Below, piece after piece: positions 42,181 to 51,183 of a stretch of DNA of 64,000 nucleotides (its first letter is position 1; each line of letters begins with the position of its first letter). Source of the stretch: Arthrobacter sp. Bi26 (GTDB lineage: Bacteria; Actinomycetota; Actinomycetes; Actinomycetales; Micrococcaceae); contig NZ_CAKKMF010000005.1 of assembly GCF_918697925.1 (NCBI RefSeq), positions 1 through 64,000 on the forward strand. The letters are read 5' to 3'. Made by a program: the position numbers and the translations under genes. The notes beneath the pieces were generated by a model. It searched no databases and had not been told where the DNA came from. It worked only from the letters and a program-made list of their open reading frames with translations.

Positions 42181-45012
42181 ATGACGGCAGGCTCCAGCCA
42201 GGGGAATATGGCAGAGGACCTACCGCTTGTGGGGCGCGCCGAGGTCGTCGCGGAGCTGTTGGAAATCCTCCGCACGGTCCGCAAGGGCAAAGTGGGCACC
42301 GTTGTTCTTACCGGCCCTTCCGGGTCCGGGAAAACTGCCGTGCTGGAGTACTTCCTGGAGCACTGCCGCACTGTGGCCCGTGGAGTCCGGGTGCTGTCCG
42401 CCATGGGGGATGAATGGGAGGCACAGTTTGCCCTCGCCGGTTACTCCCAGCTCATGCTCACCTTGCCGCTGCGCTCGGCAAAGGATTACGACGGCGGCCC
42501 GGCCCTGGCCGCTGCCCCTGTCGCAGCGCTCACGGCGGCCCAAGTGGTCAACTATGCCGCGACCCTCAGCACCCACCTTGAAGGACTGCAGTCCCACGGC
42601 AGTGTGGTTGTCGCCGTCGACGACGTCAATAAACTTGACGTGGAGAGCTTGCGCATCCTCACGTTCGTCATGCGCCGGCTGCACGGAAAAAGGGTCCTGT
42701 TCCTGCTGACACTCAACCTGGTTGACGCTGCGCGTGTCCCCGCAGGCGTGCTCGACTTCCTCACCGGCCACCAAGTGGTGCGGATTCCGCTGGAGCCGCT
42801 TTCCCCGCAGCAGGTCCAGGACCTCGCCCGGCGCCTGTTCGGTATAGACCTCAGCGCGACTGCGGCCCATGGGCTGGTCCGGCACACGGAAGGGCTTCCG
42901 CAACTGATCGTGGAGCTGCTGCAGGAACTGCCGGCGGAGACCTGGCAGGCGTGGTTTCCGACCCTGCCTCCGACCTCCCGCATCAGGGCCAGGGTGCGCA
43001 GTATCCTGGACGCCGCGTCCCCCGGGCTGATCTCCATTGCGGAGGCTGCGTCCGTGCTTGGGCGCAGCGCCGGCTTGGCCGAGCTCTCCCGGGTCAGCGG
43101 GGTGGATTCCCTCATGGAGGTCCTCGACGAAGGACACCGCGCCGGGCTGCTGCGGCTGTCCGTTGACCAGGCGAGTTCCGCCGTCGTATTCCATGACCCC
43201 GGCACGGCTGAGGCCATCTACGAACAGATCCTTCCCAGCCGGCGCATCGCGCTTCACCGGCTGGCCGCCGAGGCTGTTCAGCCTGAGGGTGAACAGTTGG
43301 GCCACCGCGTCTCGGCCACACCCGGTCCAGACGAGGCCCTGGCCGAAGAGCTGGAGGAGTTTGCGCGCCGCCAGGCCACGGTGGGCGCATGGCAGGACGC
43401 CTCAACGGCGCTGTTCTCCGCGTCCCGGCTCTCCTTGGACATCCGCTCCCGCAACGACAGGCTCCTGAGGGCCGTCGATGCCCTCGTAGGGTCGGGCGAC
43501 ATCGCACGGGCGCAGATGTGGGCCGGTGCGGTGGACGCCCTGCCCTCCTCGCCGCTGCGCTCCTCGGTGCTGGGCTACCTGTCTACGGTGTCAGGCCAGA
43601 ACGACAGCGCGCAAACCCAGCTGGAGATGGCATGGCGTACCAGCAACCCGGAGCGCGAACCTGCCGCCGCAGCGCAGGTGGCGCAGCGTTTCGTCCTGCA
43701 CGGGGTGGCTTCCTGGGACGGTCCGCTGATTACCGGGTGGGCGGAGCGCGCCATGGCCCTCACGGCGCCGGGAACCCCCGCCCATGTTGAATCAGAAGCG
43801 ATCTACGGCCTGGGCCTGTATGCCCAGGGAAGGCCGGCAGAAGCGGAGGCCTCCTACCAGCGGGCATTTGCCCATGCTGCCGAGAACGCCCAGAAGCAGC
43901 GGGTCCAGATGGGTGCTGGCTGGCTGGCGCTGCGGCTCGACAACGCTGAATCGGCACTGGTGAATTTCGAGTCCGCCGCTCCCACCGAGTATCGCGGCGG
44001 ATCGCTGCGGATTTCCCTGTGGGCGGAGGCCTGGCTAGCCCGTACCCACCTCGTCCTCGGCAACTGGGATGCGGCCGCAGCCACCATCACGCGTGCTTCC
44101 GTGCGCCTCGAGACATCTCGGATGCCACTGATACGCCCGCTGCTGTACTGGACCGCGGCCGAGCTCTGGTCCATGCGGGGCGACTGGGACCGTGCCCGCT
44201 ACTACGTCTCCCAGGCCGCGGTGCAACCGGGCACTTACCGTGCCATGCAGGTTCCGGCGAGCCTCGCCCGGGCCCGGTTCCATGAGGCGAGGGCGGACTA
44301 CGAAAGCGCCCTGGCTGTGCTGCAGCCACTGACGGAGCTGGACCCGTGGACCGAGGAACGCGTGTCTTTCTGGCCGTGGCAGGATTCGTACGTCAACGCC
44401 TTGGTCATGACCGACCAGCTCGACGCCGCCGAGTCGTTCCTCACGGCTTTCGAGCGCGTGCCGCGCCAGCGGGACGTTCCCTCCGACTCGGCGCGGATGG
44501 CGTGGGCGAGGGGCCGGCTCCTGGCTGCACAGGGGGATCCTGAGACGGCCAGGGAACACTTCGAGGCGGCCCTGGGACACCTCCGGGGGCTTAACCGGCC
44601 GTATCTGCGCGCGCGGATCAGTTTTGCATTCGGGCAAAGCATGCGCCGGGCCGGCAAGCGGCGCCTCGCATCTTCGGTGCTGCGTGCGGCCCGTGACCTG
44701 TACGACTCCCTGGGGGCAGCCACCTATGTGGAGCGGTGCGACCGGGAGCTCAAGGCGACGGGCCTCGACGTCGGCAACCTGCCCGACCCGGCCGACCCCG
44801 TGCTGACTGCCGTCAGTGACCACCACGCCCAGCTCACCGCCCAAGAGCGGGCAGTGGCCGAGCTGGTGGCGGGTGGGGCCACCAACAAGGAGGCGGCCCG
44901 GGCCCTGTTCCTTGCGGAGAAGACGGTGCAGTACCACCTGACTCGGCTTTACCGGAAAATGGGGATCCGCTCCCGCAGCGAACTCGCGGCCGTGTTCCGG
45001 GCCAAGGATTGA
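42181..45012 (+). CDS. Large LuxR-type ATPase regulator, probable benzoate pathway activator
   Basis: A 943-aa LAL/MalT-like regulator. P-loop TGPSGSGKTAVLEYF at about residues 44-57; Walker-B-like VVVAVDDVNKLD near 142-153; a long helical repeat (TPR-like) middle; a C-terminal LuxR helix-turn-helix (about 880-935) with LTAQERAVAELVAGGATNKE, AARALFLAEKTVQYHLTRLY. It follows benD by 60 bp on the same strand. Regulators of this type control ben genes in Rhodococcus and relatives, so the role of BenR-type activator is inferred from position. Confidence 0.9.
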   Translation: MTAGSSQGNMAEDLPLVGRAEVVAELLEILRTVRKGKVGTVVLTGPSGSGKTAVLEYFLEHCRTVARGVRVLSAMGDEWEAQFALAGYSQLMLTLPLRSAKDYDGGPALAAAPVAALTAAQVVNYAATLSTHLEGLQSHGSVVVAVDDVNKLDVESLRILTFVMRRLHGKRVLFLLTLNLVDAARVPAGVLDFLTGHQVVRIPLEPLSPQQVQDLARRLFGIDLSATAAHGLVRHTEGLPQLIVELLQELPAETWQAWFPTLPPTSRIRARVRSILDAASPGLISIAEAASVLGRSAGLAELSRVSGVDSLMEVLDEGHRAGLLRLSVDQASSAVVFHDPGTAEAIYEQILPSRRIALHRLAAEAVQPEGEQLGHRVSATPGPDEALAEELEEFARRQATVGAWQDASTALFSASRLSLDIRSRNDRLLRAVDALVGSGDIARAQMWAGAVDALPSSPLRSSVLGYLSTVSGQNDSAQTQLEMAWRTSNPEREPAAAAQVAQRFVLHGVASWDGPLITGWAERAMALTAPGTPAHVESEAIYGLGLYAQGRPAEAEASYQRAFAHAAENAQKQRVQMGAGWLALRLDNAESALVNFESAAPTEYRGGSLRISLWAEAWLARTHLVLGNWDAAAATITRASVRLETSRMPLIRPLLYWTAAELWSMRGDWDRARYYVSQAAVQPGTYRAMQVPASLARARFHEARADYESALAVLQPLTELDPWTEERVSFWPWQDSYVNALVMTDQLDAAESFLTAFERVPRQRDVPSDSARMAWARGRLLAAQGDPETAREHFEAALGHLRGLNRPYLRARISFAFGQSMRRAGKRRLASSVLRAARDLYDSLGAATYVERCDRELKATGLDVGNLPDPADPVLTAVSDHHAQLTAQERAVAELVAGGATNKEAARALFLAEKTVQYHLTRLYRKMGIRSRSELAAVFRAKD

Positions 45013-45027
45013 CCCGGAACACGGCCG
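44989..45027. terminator. 14-bp inverted repeat spanning the LuxR gene stop codon
   Basis: GGCCGTGTTCCGGG (44989-45002) and CCCGGAACACGGCC (45014-45027) are perfect complements with an 11-base loop that includes the TGA. It separates convergent luxR-type and catC genes and probably terminates both. Confidence 0.75.
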
Positions 45028-45051
45028 GCGCTTAGGCCGCTGCCGCCGGTG

Positions 45052-45330
45052 CTACTTGACGTCGGAAGGGTGCTTGGCGAGGGGAACTACCGAGATGTCC
45101 ATGTAGGAGAACAGCGGCAGGTTCTGCAGGATCTCATGGAGCTCGTCGTTCGAATCAACGTCGAAAATCGAGTAGTTGGCATATTCCCCCACGACGCGCC
45201 AGATTTCCGGCCACTTGCCGGAGCGCTGCAGCTGCTGCGAGTAGGCCTTCTCCTTGGACTTGACCTCGGCGGCCTCAGCGGCGGGCAGATCGGCGGGAAG
45301 TTTGACGTCCATGTGGACCAGGTACTTCAT
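45052..45330 (-). CDS. catC: Muconolactone delta-isomerase
   Basis: A 92-aa enzyme converting muconolactone to beta-ketoadipate enol-lactone, active as a decamer. Family sequence features MKYLVHMDVKLPADLP, SGKWPEIWRVVGEYANYSIF, DVDSNDELHEILQNLPLF and the C-terminal DISVVPLAKHPSD. ATG 45330 is preferred over an upstream frame opening. Follows catB by 25 bp on the same strand. Confidence 0.95.
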   Translation of the reverse strand: MKYLVHMDVKLPADLPAAEAAEVKSKEKAYSQQLQRSGKWPEIWRVVGEYANYSIFDVDSNDELHEILQNLPLFSYMDISVVPLAKHPSDVK

Positions 45331-45355
45331 GGTGTCCTCTCGGTGGAAGGTATGG

Positions 45356-46459
45356 CTAGCGGTCAGTGCGGTAGTGCGCGAGCTTGTCCTCGTCAACGGC
45401 GGTCCCCACGCCCGGGCCTTCAGGCACGTGGATGCGCCCGCCGGTGATCTCCAGCGGTTCGGCCAACAGGTCGTCGGTCATGTCCAGGTAGTTGGATAGT
45501 TCCGCTGCGCGCTTGGCTGTGTGGGCAAATGCGGCACCGAAGACCACTGAGGCGACCGTGCCGACCTGGGTGTCGATCTGGTTGCCAATGTAGACGTCGA
45601 TGCCCATACCCTCCGCCATCCCGACGATCTTGGCGGCCTCCGTAAAACCGGATCGGGCCGTTTTCACCGCCAGGAGGTTCGCGCCGCCGGTCAGGATTTC
45701 CCGTGCGGCCTCACCAAGGTTGGCGGCGGATTCGTCCGCGGCGATGGGGATGGGGGAGTTTTCCACCAGGCGGCGCCTGCCCAGGACTTCGCGGGCATCG
45801 TCGGGTTCCTCAAGGAACTGCAGGCCCAGGTCCGCGGTCCGCCGCAGTACCTCGGCGGCCTCGTTGGCGGACCAGCCGCGGTTTGCGTCCATGTAGAGTT
45901 CGGCGTCGTCGCCAAGGCCCTCCCGCAGGACCAGGGCGGCTTCGATGTCGAGGTGAAGCGGACGGCGGCCGGTCTTGAGCTTGAACGTGTTGATGCCATG
46001 GGTCTCACGGAATTCCAGGGCCAAGGCCAGCAACTCCTGTGCGGGCTTGAAGCCGAGCATGTGGGAGACCCGCAGCGAGTCGGAATACCCGCCCAGCAGC
46101 TTAGTCACAGGCTGTCCGAGCGTCTTGCCGATCACGTCCCACACCGCTATGTCCACAGCACCCTTGGCTGTCTGGTTGTGGACGGTCCGGTGCAGGATCA
46201 TCTGGATCTTCTCGCGATCAAAAATGTCCACGCCGATCAGCTGGGGAGTAAAAATATCCTCCACAACCGCAACGACGGACTTCTGCGTTTCACCGTAGGT
46301 GTAGGGACGCGGCGGGGTGTCGGCGGTGCCCACCACGCCATCGTCCGTGCGAACCCTGATGAGTACATGGTCCGCCTCATGCACGGAACCGGAGGCGAAG
46401 TGCAGTGGATGGAGATACGGGATCGAATAGGGAATGGCCTCAATGGCTGCGATCTTCAT
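45356..46459 (-). CDS. catB: Muconate cycloisomerase
   Basis: A 367-aa enolase-superfamily enzyme converting cis,cis-muconate to muconolactone. Catalytic KxK in TFKLKTGRRP (about residue 165), metal ligands in YMDANRGWSANEA, LEEPDD and IAADESAANLGEA, and the second catalytic Lys in LLAVKTARSGF. ATG 46459. Between catR and catC on the same strand. Confidence 0.94.
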   Translation of the reverse strand: MKIAAIEAIPYSIPYLHPLHFASGSVHEADHVLIRVRTDDGVVGTADTPPRPYTYGETQKSVVAVVEDIFTPQLIGVDIFDREKIQMILHRTVHNQTAKGAVDIAVWDVIGKTLGQPVTKLLGGYSDSLRVSHMLGFKPAQELLALALEFRETHGINTFKLKTGRRPLHLDIEAALVLREGLGDDAELYMDANRGWSANEAAEVLRRTADLGLQFLEEPDDAREVLGRRRLVENSPIPIAADESAANLGEAAREILTGGANLLAVKTARSGFTEAAKIVGMAEGMGIDVYIGNQIDTQVGTVASVVFGAAFAHTAKRAAELSNYLDMTDDLLAEPLEITGGRIHVPEGPGVGTAVDEDKLAHYRTDR

Positions 46460-46492
46460 GACTGGGGAAGCCTTTCATCAAGGGGAAACGGG

Positions 46493-47395
46493 CTAGCGGC
46501 CGGGGGCTGGCGCCGGGGGTACGGCAGTTGCCGTATCTACAACGTCCAGGAAGTTCTGTAAGAGGGCCGAGGGGTGTCCGCGCATCCAGGCCACAGCGAG
46601 TTCCACCGGTGGGACGTTTTCGATCTCGCGGTAAGCGACGCCTTCGAGCTGGAAGGCCCGCACGCTGGCCGGCATGACTGCCACACCGCCCCCGGCGGCC
46701 ACGAAGGCGAGCATGGTGGACGTCTCGCCGACCACTTGGGTGATGCGGGGTTGGAAGCCCGCCTGACGGCAGAGGTCTGAGGTGGTGCGGTAGAGCACGG
46801 ATTCGGGCGCGTAGGCGATAAAGTCCTGGTCCTGCAGTTCGTGCATTGCCACGGTCCGATCCACGGCAAGGGCGCTGAACGACGGGATCGCGACGACGAG
46901 CGGTTCCTGGGTCACGACGCGGTAGTCGATCTCCTGTGATGCGACGGGCGGGCGCAGCAACGCGGCGTCCAGGGTTCCGTCCCGCAGCCCCGCCTCCATG
47001 GAGGGCGTGAGCATTTCGCCGTTCAGGGCAAGGGACAGGCCCGGCATGACTTGTTTGGCAAGGCGGGCGATCTGGGGCATGAGGCCGTACGTGGCTGAGC
47101 CCGAGAAACCCACGCGAAGCACCCCGGTGGCGCCTTTGCCCACCTGATAGACGTCGGCCCGGAGCGTTTCGACGTCGTTGACGATCTGCCGTCCGCGGTC
47201 CAGCAGGAGTTGGCCCGCCGCTGTGAGGTCAACCCGGCGGGTGGTGCGGTTAAGCAATCGGGCTCCCAACTGCTCTTCCAACTGGCGGATCTGCTGGGAC
47301 AGAGGCGGCTGGGCCATGTGCAACCGCTTCGCCGCCCGGCCGAAGTGACGCTCCTCCGCGACCGCAATGAAGTAGTTCAACTGCCGGATTTCCAT
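46493..47395 (-). CDS. catR: LysR-family regulator of the cat genes
   Basis: A 300-aa LTTR. N-terminal helix-turn-helix: MEIRQLNYFIAVAEERHFGR, AAKRLHMAQPPLSQQIRQLE. The C-terminal co-inducer domain resembles CatR/BenM, which bind cis,cis-muconate. Unusually it is not divergent from its target but lies upstream of catB on the same strand with 33 bp between, so it may be co-transcribed with catBC. A palindrome lies 55 bp before its start. Confidence 0.92.
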   Translation of the reverse strand: MEIRQLNYFIAVAEERHFGRAAKRLHMAQPPLSQQIRQLEEQLGARLLNRTTRRVDLTAAGQLLLDRGRQIVNDVETLRADVYQVGKGATGVLRVGFSGSATYGLMPQIARLAKQVMPGLSLALNGEMLTPSMEAGLRDGTLDAALLRPPVASQEIDYRVVTQEPLVVAIPSFSALAVDRTVAMHELQDQDFIAYAPESVLYRTTSDLCRQAGFQPRITQVVGETSTMLAFVAAGGGVAVMPASVRAFQLEGVAYREIENVPPVELAVAWMRGHPSALLQNFLDVVDTATAVPPAPAPGR

Positions 47396-47449
47396 ACGGT
47401 GCCGCCCTTCGCCCGGTCAGGTCCGTGCGTGCTGCCCAGAGCCGATGAT

Positions 47450-47464
47450 TTATTCATAGAATAA
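47450..47464. promoter_or_regulatory. Palindrome upstream of catR
   Basis: TTATTCATAGAATAA is a 15-bp inverted repeat (arms TTATTC/GAATAA) in the 130-bp space between benK and catR. It is AT-rich in a GC-rich context and contains a T-N11-A LysR-type box; candidate autoregulatory site. Confidence 0.55.
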
Positions 47465-47525
47465 CCACAAATGGCTCCACTAGTACATTTTGCTGACAGA
47501 ATTGGGCCGGGCAAATCCGCGCCGG

Positions 47526-48911
47526 CTACTCAAGCCGGGCAGCGGAAAGGGCTTTCTCGGTAAGGCCTTCCGCGATCTGCTCGACTTTGTGCTCCGCCTC
47601 CTCCAGCTTGCGCTGACGGGGGACCAGGACAGTGACTACGGCGCCGACCAGTGCAACAGCCCCGTAGATGTAAAAAGCAGTGGATCCGCCGATTCCGGCA
47701 GCAGCCAGCCAGCCGCCGATGATCGGCCCGAGCACCCCGCCCAACCGCCCCACGCTGGCACACCACGCGACACCGGCTGCCCGGGCATTGGTGGTGAAAT
47801 AGTTGGACTGGAACCCGTACACCAGTACCTGGGTGCCCAGGGTGCCTACGCCGGCCAAAGCGATGAAGGCAAAAAGCAGCGGCAGCGGAAAGCTGAAGGT
47901 CATGAGCGCCAGGGAGATGGTGGCTAGCCCGAATGTGGCGGCGATGATGCGCTGGGGACCGCTCCTGTCCGCCAGACGGGAGGCGAGCAATCCGCCCGCC
48001 ACGGCTCCGAGATTCAGTGCCAGCGGGAAAAACAGGGCGTACGTCCGTCCGTAGCCGTATCCCTCCATGATTTTCGGCAGCCACGTGTTGAGTCCATAGG
48101 TCAGCAGGAGGCCTGAGAAGGACATCAGGCCCAGCAGGATGGATGCCACCGCGAACTGACGGGAGAAGACGGCTGCAAAGCCTGACTTCTGCGGCGCCGC
48201 TCCGGCCTGCAAGATTTCCCGCTCCTCGATGAGCGGAACGCCGGTGCGCTCTGCAGCGGCCACGGCTTCCTGTTCACGGCCCCGGGCGAGCAACCACCGC
48301 GGTGATTCCGGCAGCTTGCGCCAGGCAAGAGGCAGGAGAATGACGAGCGGCAGGGAGCCGATGATGAAGAGCCCACGCCAGCCGGTGCTGTCAAGGAACA
48401 GGATGCCCAGGACGGAAGCCAGCACACCGCCGGCTGGGACGCCTGAGTACACAACTGCGTTGTAGAACTGCCGCCGTCCCGCGGGTGCGAACTCCGCCAT
48501 GGTGGCGCCGGCAGTGGCAATGACCACTCCCAGGCCAAGTCCGGTGACGAAGCGCATGGCACCGAAGGCAGGGACGGTGGTGGCCAGCGCCGTAACGAAC
48601 ATTCCGAGGGAGAACCAGGCGATGCCCAGGAGCATCAGCCGGCGCCGGCCGAAAAAGTCGCCCACGGCGCCGCAGGTGAGCGAGCCCACGAGTACTCCGA
48701 TGAGGGCCCATGAACCGAGAAGGCCGGCTGCGGCTGCATCAAACGACCCGATTTGGCTGGGGTCCGCGAGCAACCCGGGTAGCACTGTGCCGTAAACGAC
48801 GAGATCGTAACCGTCGAACACGAGGGCGGTGCAGATGATCAATGCCACCCAGTTGGCCGTGCGGGCCTCCTTTCGCGGATTTTCGGCGATAACGGTTTGT
48901 GGTTGTGTCAT
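47526..48911 (-). CDS. benK: MFS aromatic acid transporter, benzoate type
   Basis: A 461-aa major facilitator with twelve predicted segments, aromatic acid:H+ symporter family. Marks are ALVFDGYDLVVYGTVLPGLL with the family DGxD motif in TM1, GDFFGRRRLMLLGI (loop 2-3), and ASRLADRSGPQRI (loop 8-9). ATG 48911 with GAGAGGA is preferred over upstream in-frame starts. Next to catR-catBC; a second benzoate importer besides BenE. Confidence 0.9.
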   Translation of the reverse strand: MTQPQTVIAENPRKEARTANWVALIICTALVFDGYDLVVYGTVLPGLLADPSQIGSFDAAAAGLLGSWALIGVLVGSLTCGAVGDFFGRRRLMLLGIAWFSLGMFVTALATTVPAFGAMRFVTGLGLGVVIATAGATMAEFAPAGRRQFYNAVVYSGVPAGGVLASVLGILFLDSTGWRGLFIIGSLPLVILLPLAWRKLPESPRWLLARGREQEAVAAAERTGVPLIEEREILQAGAAPQKSGFAAVFSRQFAVASILLGLMSFSGLLLTYGLNTWLPKIMEGYGYGRTYALFFPLALNLGAVAGGLLASRLADRSGPQRIIAATFGLATISLALMTFSFPLPLLFAFIALAGVGTLGTQVLVYGFQSNYFTTNARAAGVAWCASVGRLGGVLGPIIGGWLAAAGIGGSTAFYIYGAVALVGAVVTVLVPRQRKLEEAEHKVEQIAEGLTEKALSAARLE

Positions 48912-49219
48912 GATCCCAAGTCCTCTCTGGACAGTATGTGGAGGGGCTGTGCCTCGGGAGGACGAGGCGGCCGTCCTCCAGCTGCTTCCCAGCCTTACAG
49001 AGGTGTGACGTGAGCCATATACGGCAAATACCCGGGTTCCTGCCCGGGTGGGATTCATATTCCTGAAGTATCAAAGCGCCACATATGTGGTTCCCCGCGG
49101 TGCAAGGCGTCAGGGGAGCATCGGGCAGCGAAGGTGCCGTCTCAATCCATATGATCTGGATATCGACCAGCAGGCACCTAAGAGTGGTTCGGCCCCGGGC
49201 CCGCGGATAGGCTGGCAGG
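48912..49219. other. Divergent promoter region between benK and the isomerase-like gene
   Basis: Contains promoters for both divergent genes presumably; I see small AT-rich segments such as CACATATGTGG (49079-49089, near palindromic) but no gene. Confidence 0.4.
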
Positions 49220-49918
49220 ATGATCAACGCCGCACGCCTGCACTCGGACCTGTCCCGCCTGGGCAGGGAAACCGAGATGTTCTTGGCCACCGTCGATTCC
49301 CTGTCCGACGATGAGATGACCGTCGCCTCACTGTGCGAGGGGTGGACACGGGCCGATGTCATCGCCCACGTTGCTTCGAGCGGCCGGGCACTGGTAAACC
49401 TCATCGAATGGGCTGCCTCCGGCGAGGAGCGGCCCCTATATGCATCACGCGAAGCCCGCTCGCAAGCGATCTCGGCCGTCGCCGCCCTTCCCCGTCAGGA
49501 GCTCATTGGGGAACTCCGGGAGTCTGCCCGAAACTTTGCCGAACAGGCCCAGCGGCTGGGCGGGGACCTCGCGGCCCCGGAAGTCCAGGTGAACGGCAAG
49601 GGCCTCCCCGCCACATCCATCGTGGCGCTTCGAATTGCCGAGGTGGTGGTGCATCACCAGGACCTCGGCACCGCTTGGACCATCGAGGAGGCGGACCCGG
49701 ATTCGCTCTTGAATGCCCTCGAAGCTGTGGTGCGGTCCTTGCGGGCTAAGGGCGCCCCGGGAATGACGCTGGTGACCGAAGAGCGTGACGAGTGGGTCAT
49801 TGGCAACGGCGCCCTGCGGGTTGTGTCTGATCGTGAGGGCTTGCTCCAGTGGTTGGCGCGTGGGGACGCCGAGCATGTTGAAATGGACGGCCCGGTGCCG
49901 GCACTGCCGTCCTGGTGA
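49220..49918 (+). CDS. Maleylpyruvate isomerase family mycothiol-dependent protein (DinB fold)
   Basis: A 232-aa protein with the four-helix DinB/mycothiol-maleylpyruvate isomerase fold. Candidate metal ligands: His in RADVIAHVASSGRALVN (about residue 50) and HHQDLG (about residue 150) with upstream Glu in AEVVVHHQD. A C-terminal domain ends WLARGDAEHVEMDG. The family uses mycothiol, the actinobacterial thiol. Neighbouring ring-cleavage genes fit an isomerase, but many relatives are of unknown function. Start ATG 49220 has only a weak ribosome-binding site. Confidence 0.78.
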   Translation: MINAARLHSDLSRLGRETEMFLATVDSLSDDEMTVASLCEGWTRADVIAHVASSGRALVNLIEWAASGEERPLYASREARSQAISAVAALPRQELIGELRESARNFAEQAQRLGGDLAAPEVQVNGKGLPATSIVALRIAEVVVHHQDLGTAWTIEEADPDSLLNALEAVVRSLRAKGAPGMTLVTEERDEWVIGNGALRVVSDREGLLQWLARGDAEHVEMDGPVPALPSW

Positions 49919-50296
49919 ACGGCGAAGTTGGGCAAATTCATCCCAGCGACCGCGGCGCCTTCATGTCACGGTGCTGCAAATAGAAGGCAGGCAGCCCGTG
50001 ACGGTGACCCGCGCCATACGTCGTTCCTGAACGCCGATGACGGATCTTCTGTCCGCCGCGGCAGAGGCGCCTGATGCTGCGGCTGACCGTAATTCCGTTC
50101 CGGACGGCTCCTGGCGCAGAATACAGAACAGCTGCACCCCGGATTGGGGGGCGGGGCCGCAATCCCTTGAACTGGGCAATTTGGCGTGTGTACATTGTGC
50201 GCACTTTGGGCTGCGGATCGAGTCGTACTGGGGCCGGACTGGCCCGGATTCCGCATGTTTCCGCGGGAGCCCAGTGTTTGCAAGGGCTGGAATGCA

Positions 50297-50317
50297 GTTC
50301 GAGTCCCACCTCGGGCA
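50297..50317 (+). tRNA. 3' fragment of a tRNA-Leu gene (possible integration scar)
   Basis: GTTCGAGTCCCACCTCGGGCA equals the T-loop, T-stem 3' strand (CCCAC) and acceptor 3' strand (CTCGGGC plus discriminator A) of a tRNA; the acceptor fits tRNA-Leu genes that begin GCCCGAG. No matching 5' acceptor, D-arm or anticodon precedes it, and the T-stem 5' strand does not pair. A terminator follows 57 bp later, as after a real tRNA gene. The flanking 49919-50566 has no other gene. Confidence 0.6.
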
Positions 50318-50373
50318 CGTGTTTTCACTGTTCAGGGGCTTGTGAGCCTCTGAATGTGTACAAATCTCCTCTT

Positions 50374-50393
50374 ATGGGCCCCTGCGGGCCCAT
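50374..50393 (+). terminator. Rho-independent terminator downstream of the tRNA fragment
   Basis: ATGGGCCC and GGGCCCAT pair around CTGC, followed by TTTTG. A canonical intrinsic terminator, consistent with a former tRNA transcription unit. Confidence 0.85.
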
Positions 50394-50566
50394 TTTTGTT
50401 GGTGGCCGTTGCGGTCTGGCGGCTCCTTCTTTTGACGTGGACAGCGGTGTTGCTGGGTACACCTTCATGGCTGGGAGCGTTTGGAACTGCATGACTTGCT
50501 GCGACTTGGAGATCAAATCCTCGTGTTCATCCCGGTCGGCGGCCGGAACTCCTGGGAAACTCTCGT

Positions 50567-50740
50567 CATGTCCTTGCCGCCTCACGGACCTATTACGACC
50601 GCAAACGCACCGACGGCAAATCTCACATCCAGGCGATGCTTGCCGTGGCCCGGCGCCGCCTGAACGTCCTTTGGGCCGTGCTCCGTGACGGCAACACCTT
50701 CATCCGCGTGTCCGCCGGGGCGCCATCCATGGCCGCCTAA
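50567..50740 (+). mobile_element. C-terminal fragment of an IS110-family transposase
   Basis: The frame HVLAASRTYYDRKRTDGKSH, IQAMLAVARRRLNVLWAVLR, DGNTFIRV matches the end of IS110 recombinases (YYDRKR..GK.H..A..ALARRR..VLWA.LRDG). Upstream of 50567 the homology is lost. Remnant only. Confidence 0.8.
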
Positions 50741-50864
50741 TCAGGGCGCTTGCGGCGTTCCACTTGCGCCGAAAGACCGTGGGCATCCCCGCGTGGCTGT
50801 TCGAGAATCGGAATGTGCCCCCCGACGGGCAGTATAGGCATTCTTCGAAGGTGGGCTGCTGCTG

Positions 50865-51183
50865 ATGCGCTCCATGCGCACCGCCTGGCTGCTGGCATTG
50901 CTCCTGGGTGTCACCGGCGCGGACCGGTCCTTCCTCCGCCGGCCTGCTGACGCCCGGCGGGTTTGGGATCTGGTGGCTCTCTGACCTGTTCCGGATCACC
51001 AAGGAATACGCCGCTGACGGTGCTTCCATGCCGTTGGCCGCCGGCACCGACTCCCTGCGCCGCGGCCTGCGTATGGCTTCGACCGTCTTGGCCTCCGCCC
51101 TCGGGGGTGCGGTGTTCTGCGCCATCGCGGCTCCTGTCACCGGGACCCTCACCGCCACCGTCACTGCCATGAATGACTGCTGA
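50865..51183 (+). pseudogene. Frameshifted TM2-domain membrane protein
   Basis: The first frame (ATG 50865) reads MRSMRTAWLLALLLGVTGAD, RSFLRRP; homology then continues one base out of frame as LLTPGGFGIWWLSDLFRITK, EYAADGASMPLA and a further membrane helix. The joined sequence is a typical TM2 domain (two helices, G..D.FYL, GG.GIWWL.DL). A frameshift near 50940 separates the halves, so the gene is dead or a compensating event is needed. Confidence 0.68.

Noticed and set aside
50230-50320. A complete tRNA gene
   Set aside because: Only the T-loop, T-stem 3' strand and acceptor 3' strand are present; no D-arm, anticodon arm or 5' acceptor strand can be formed from the upstream sequence.
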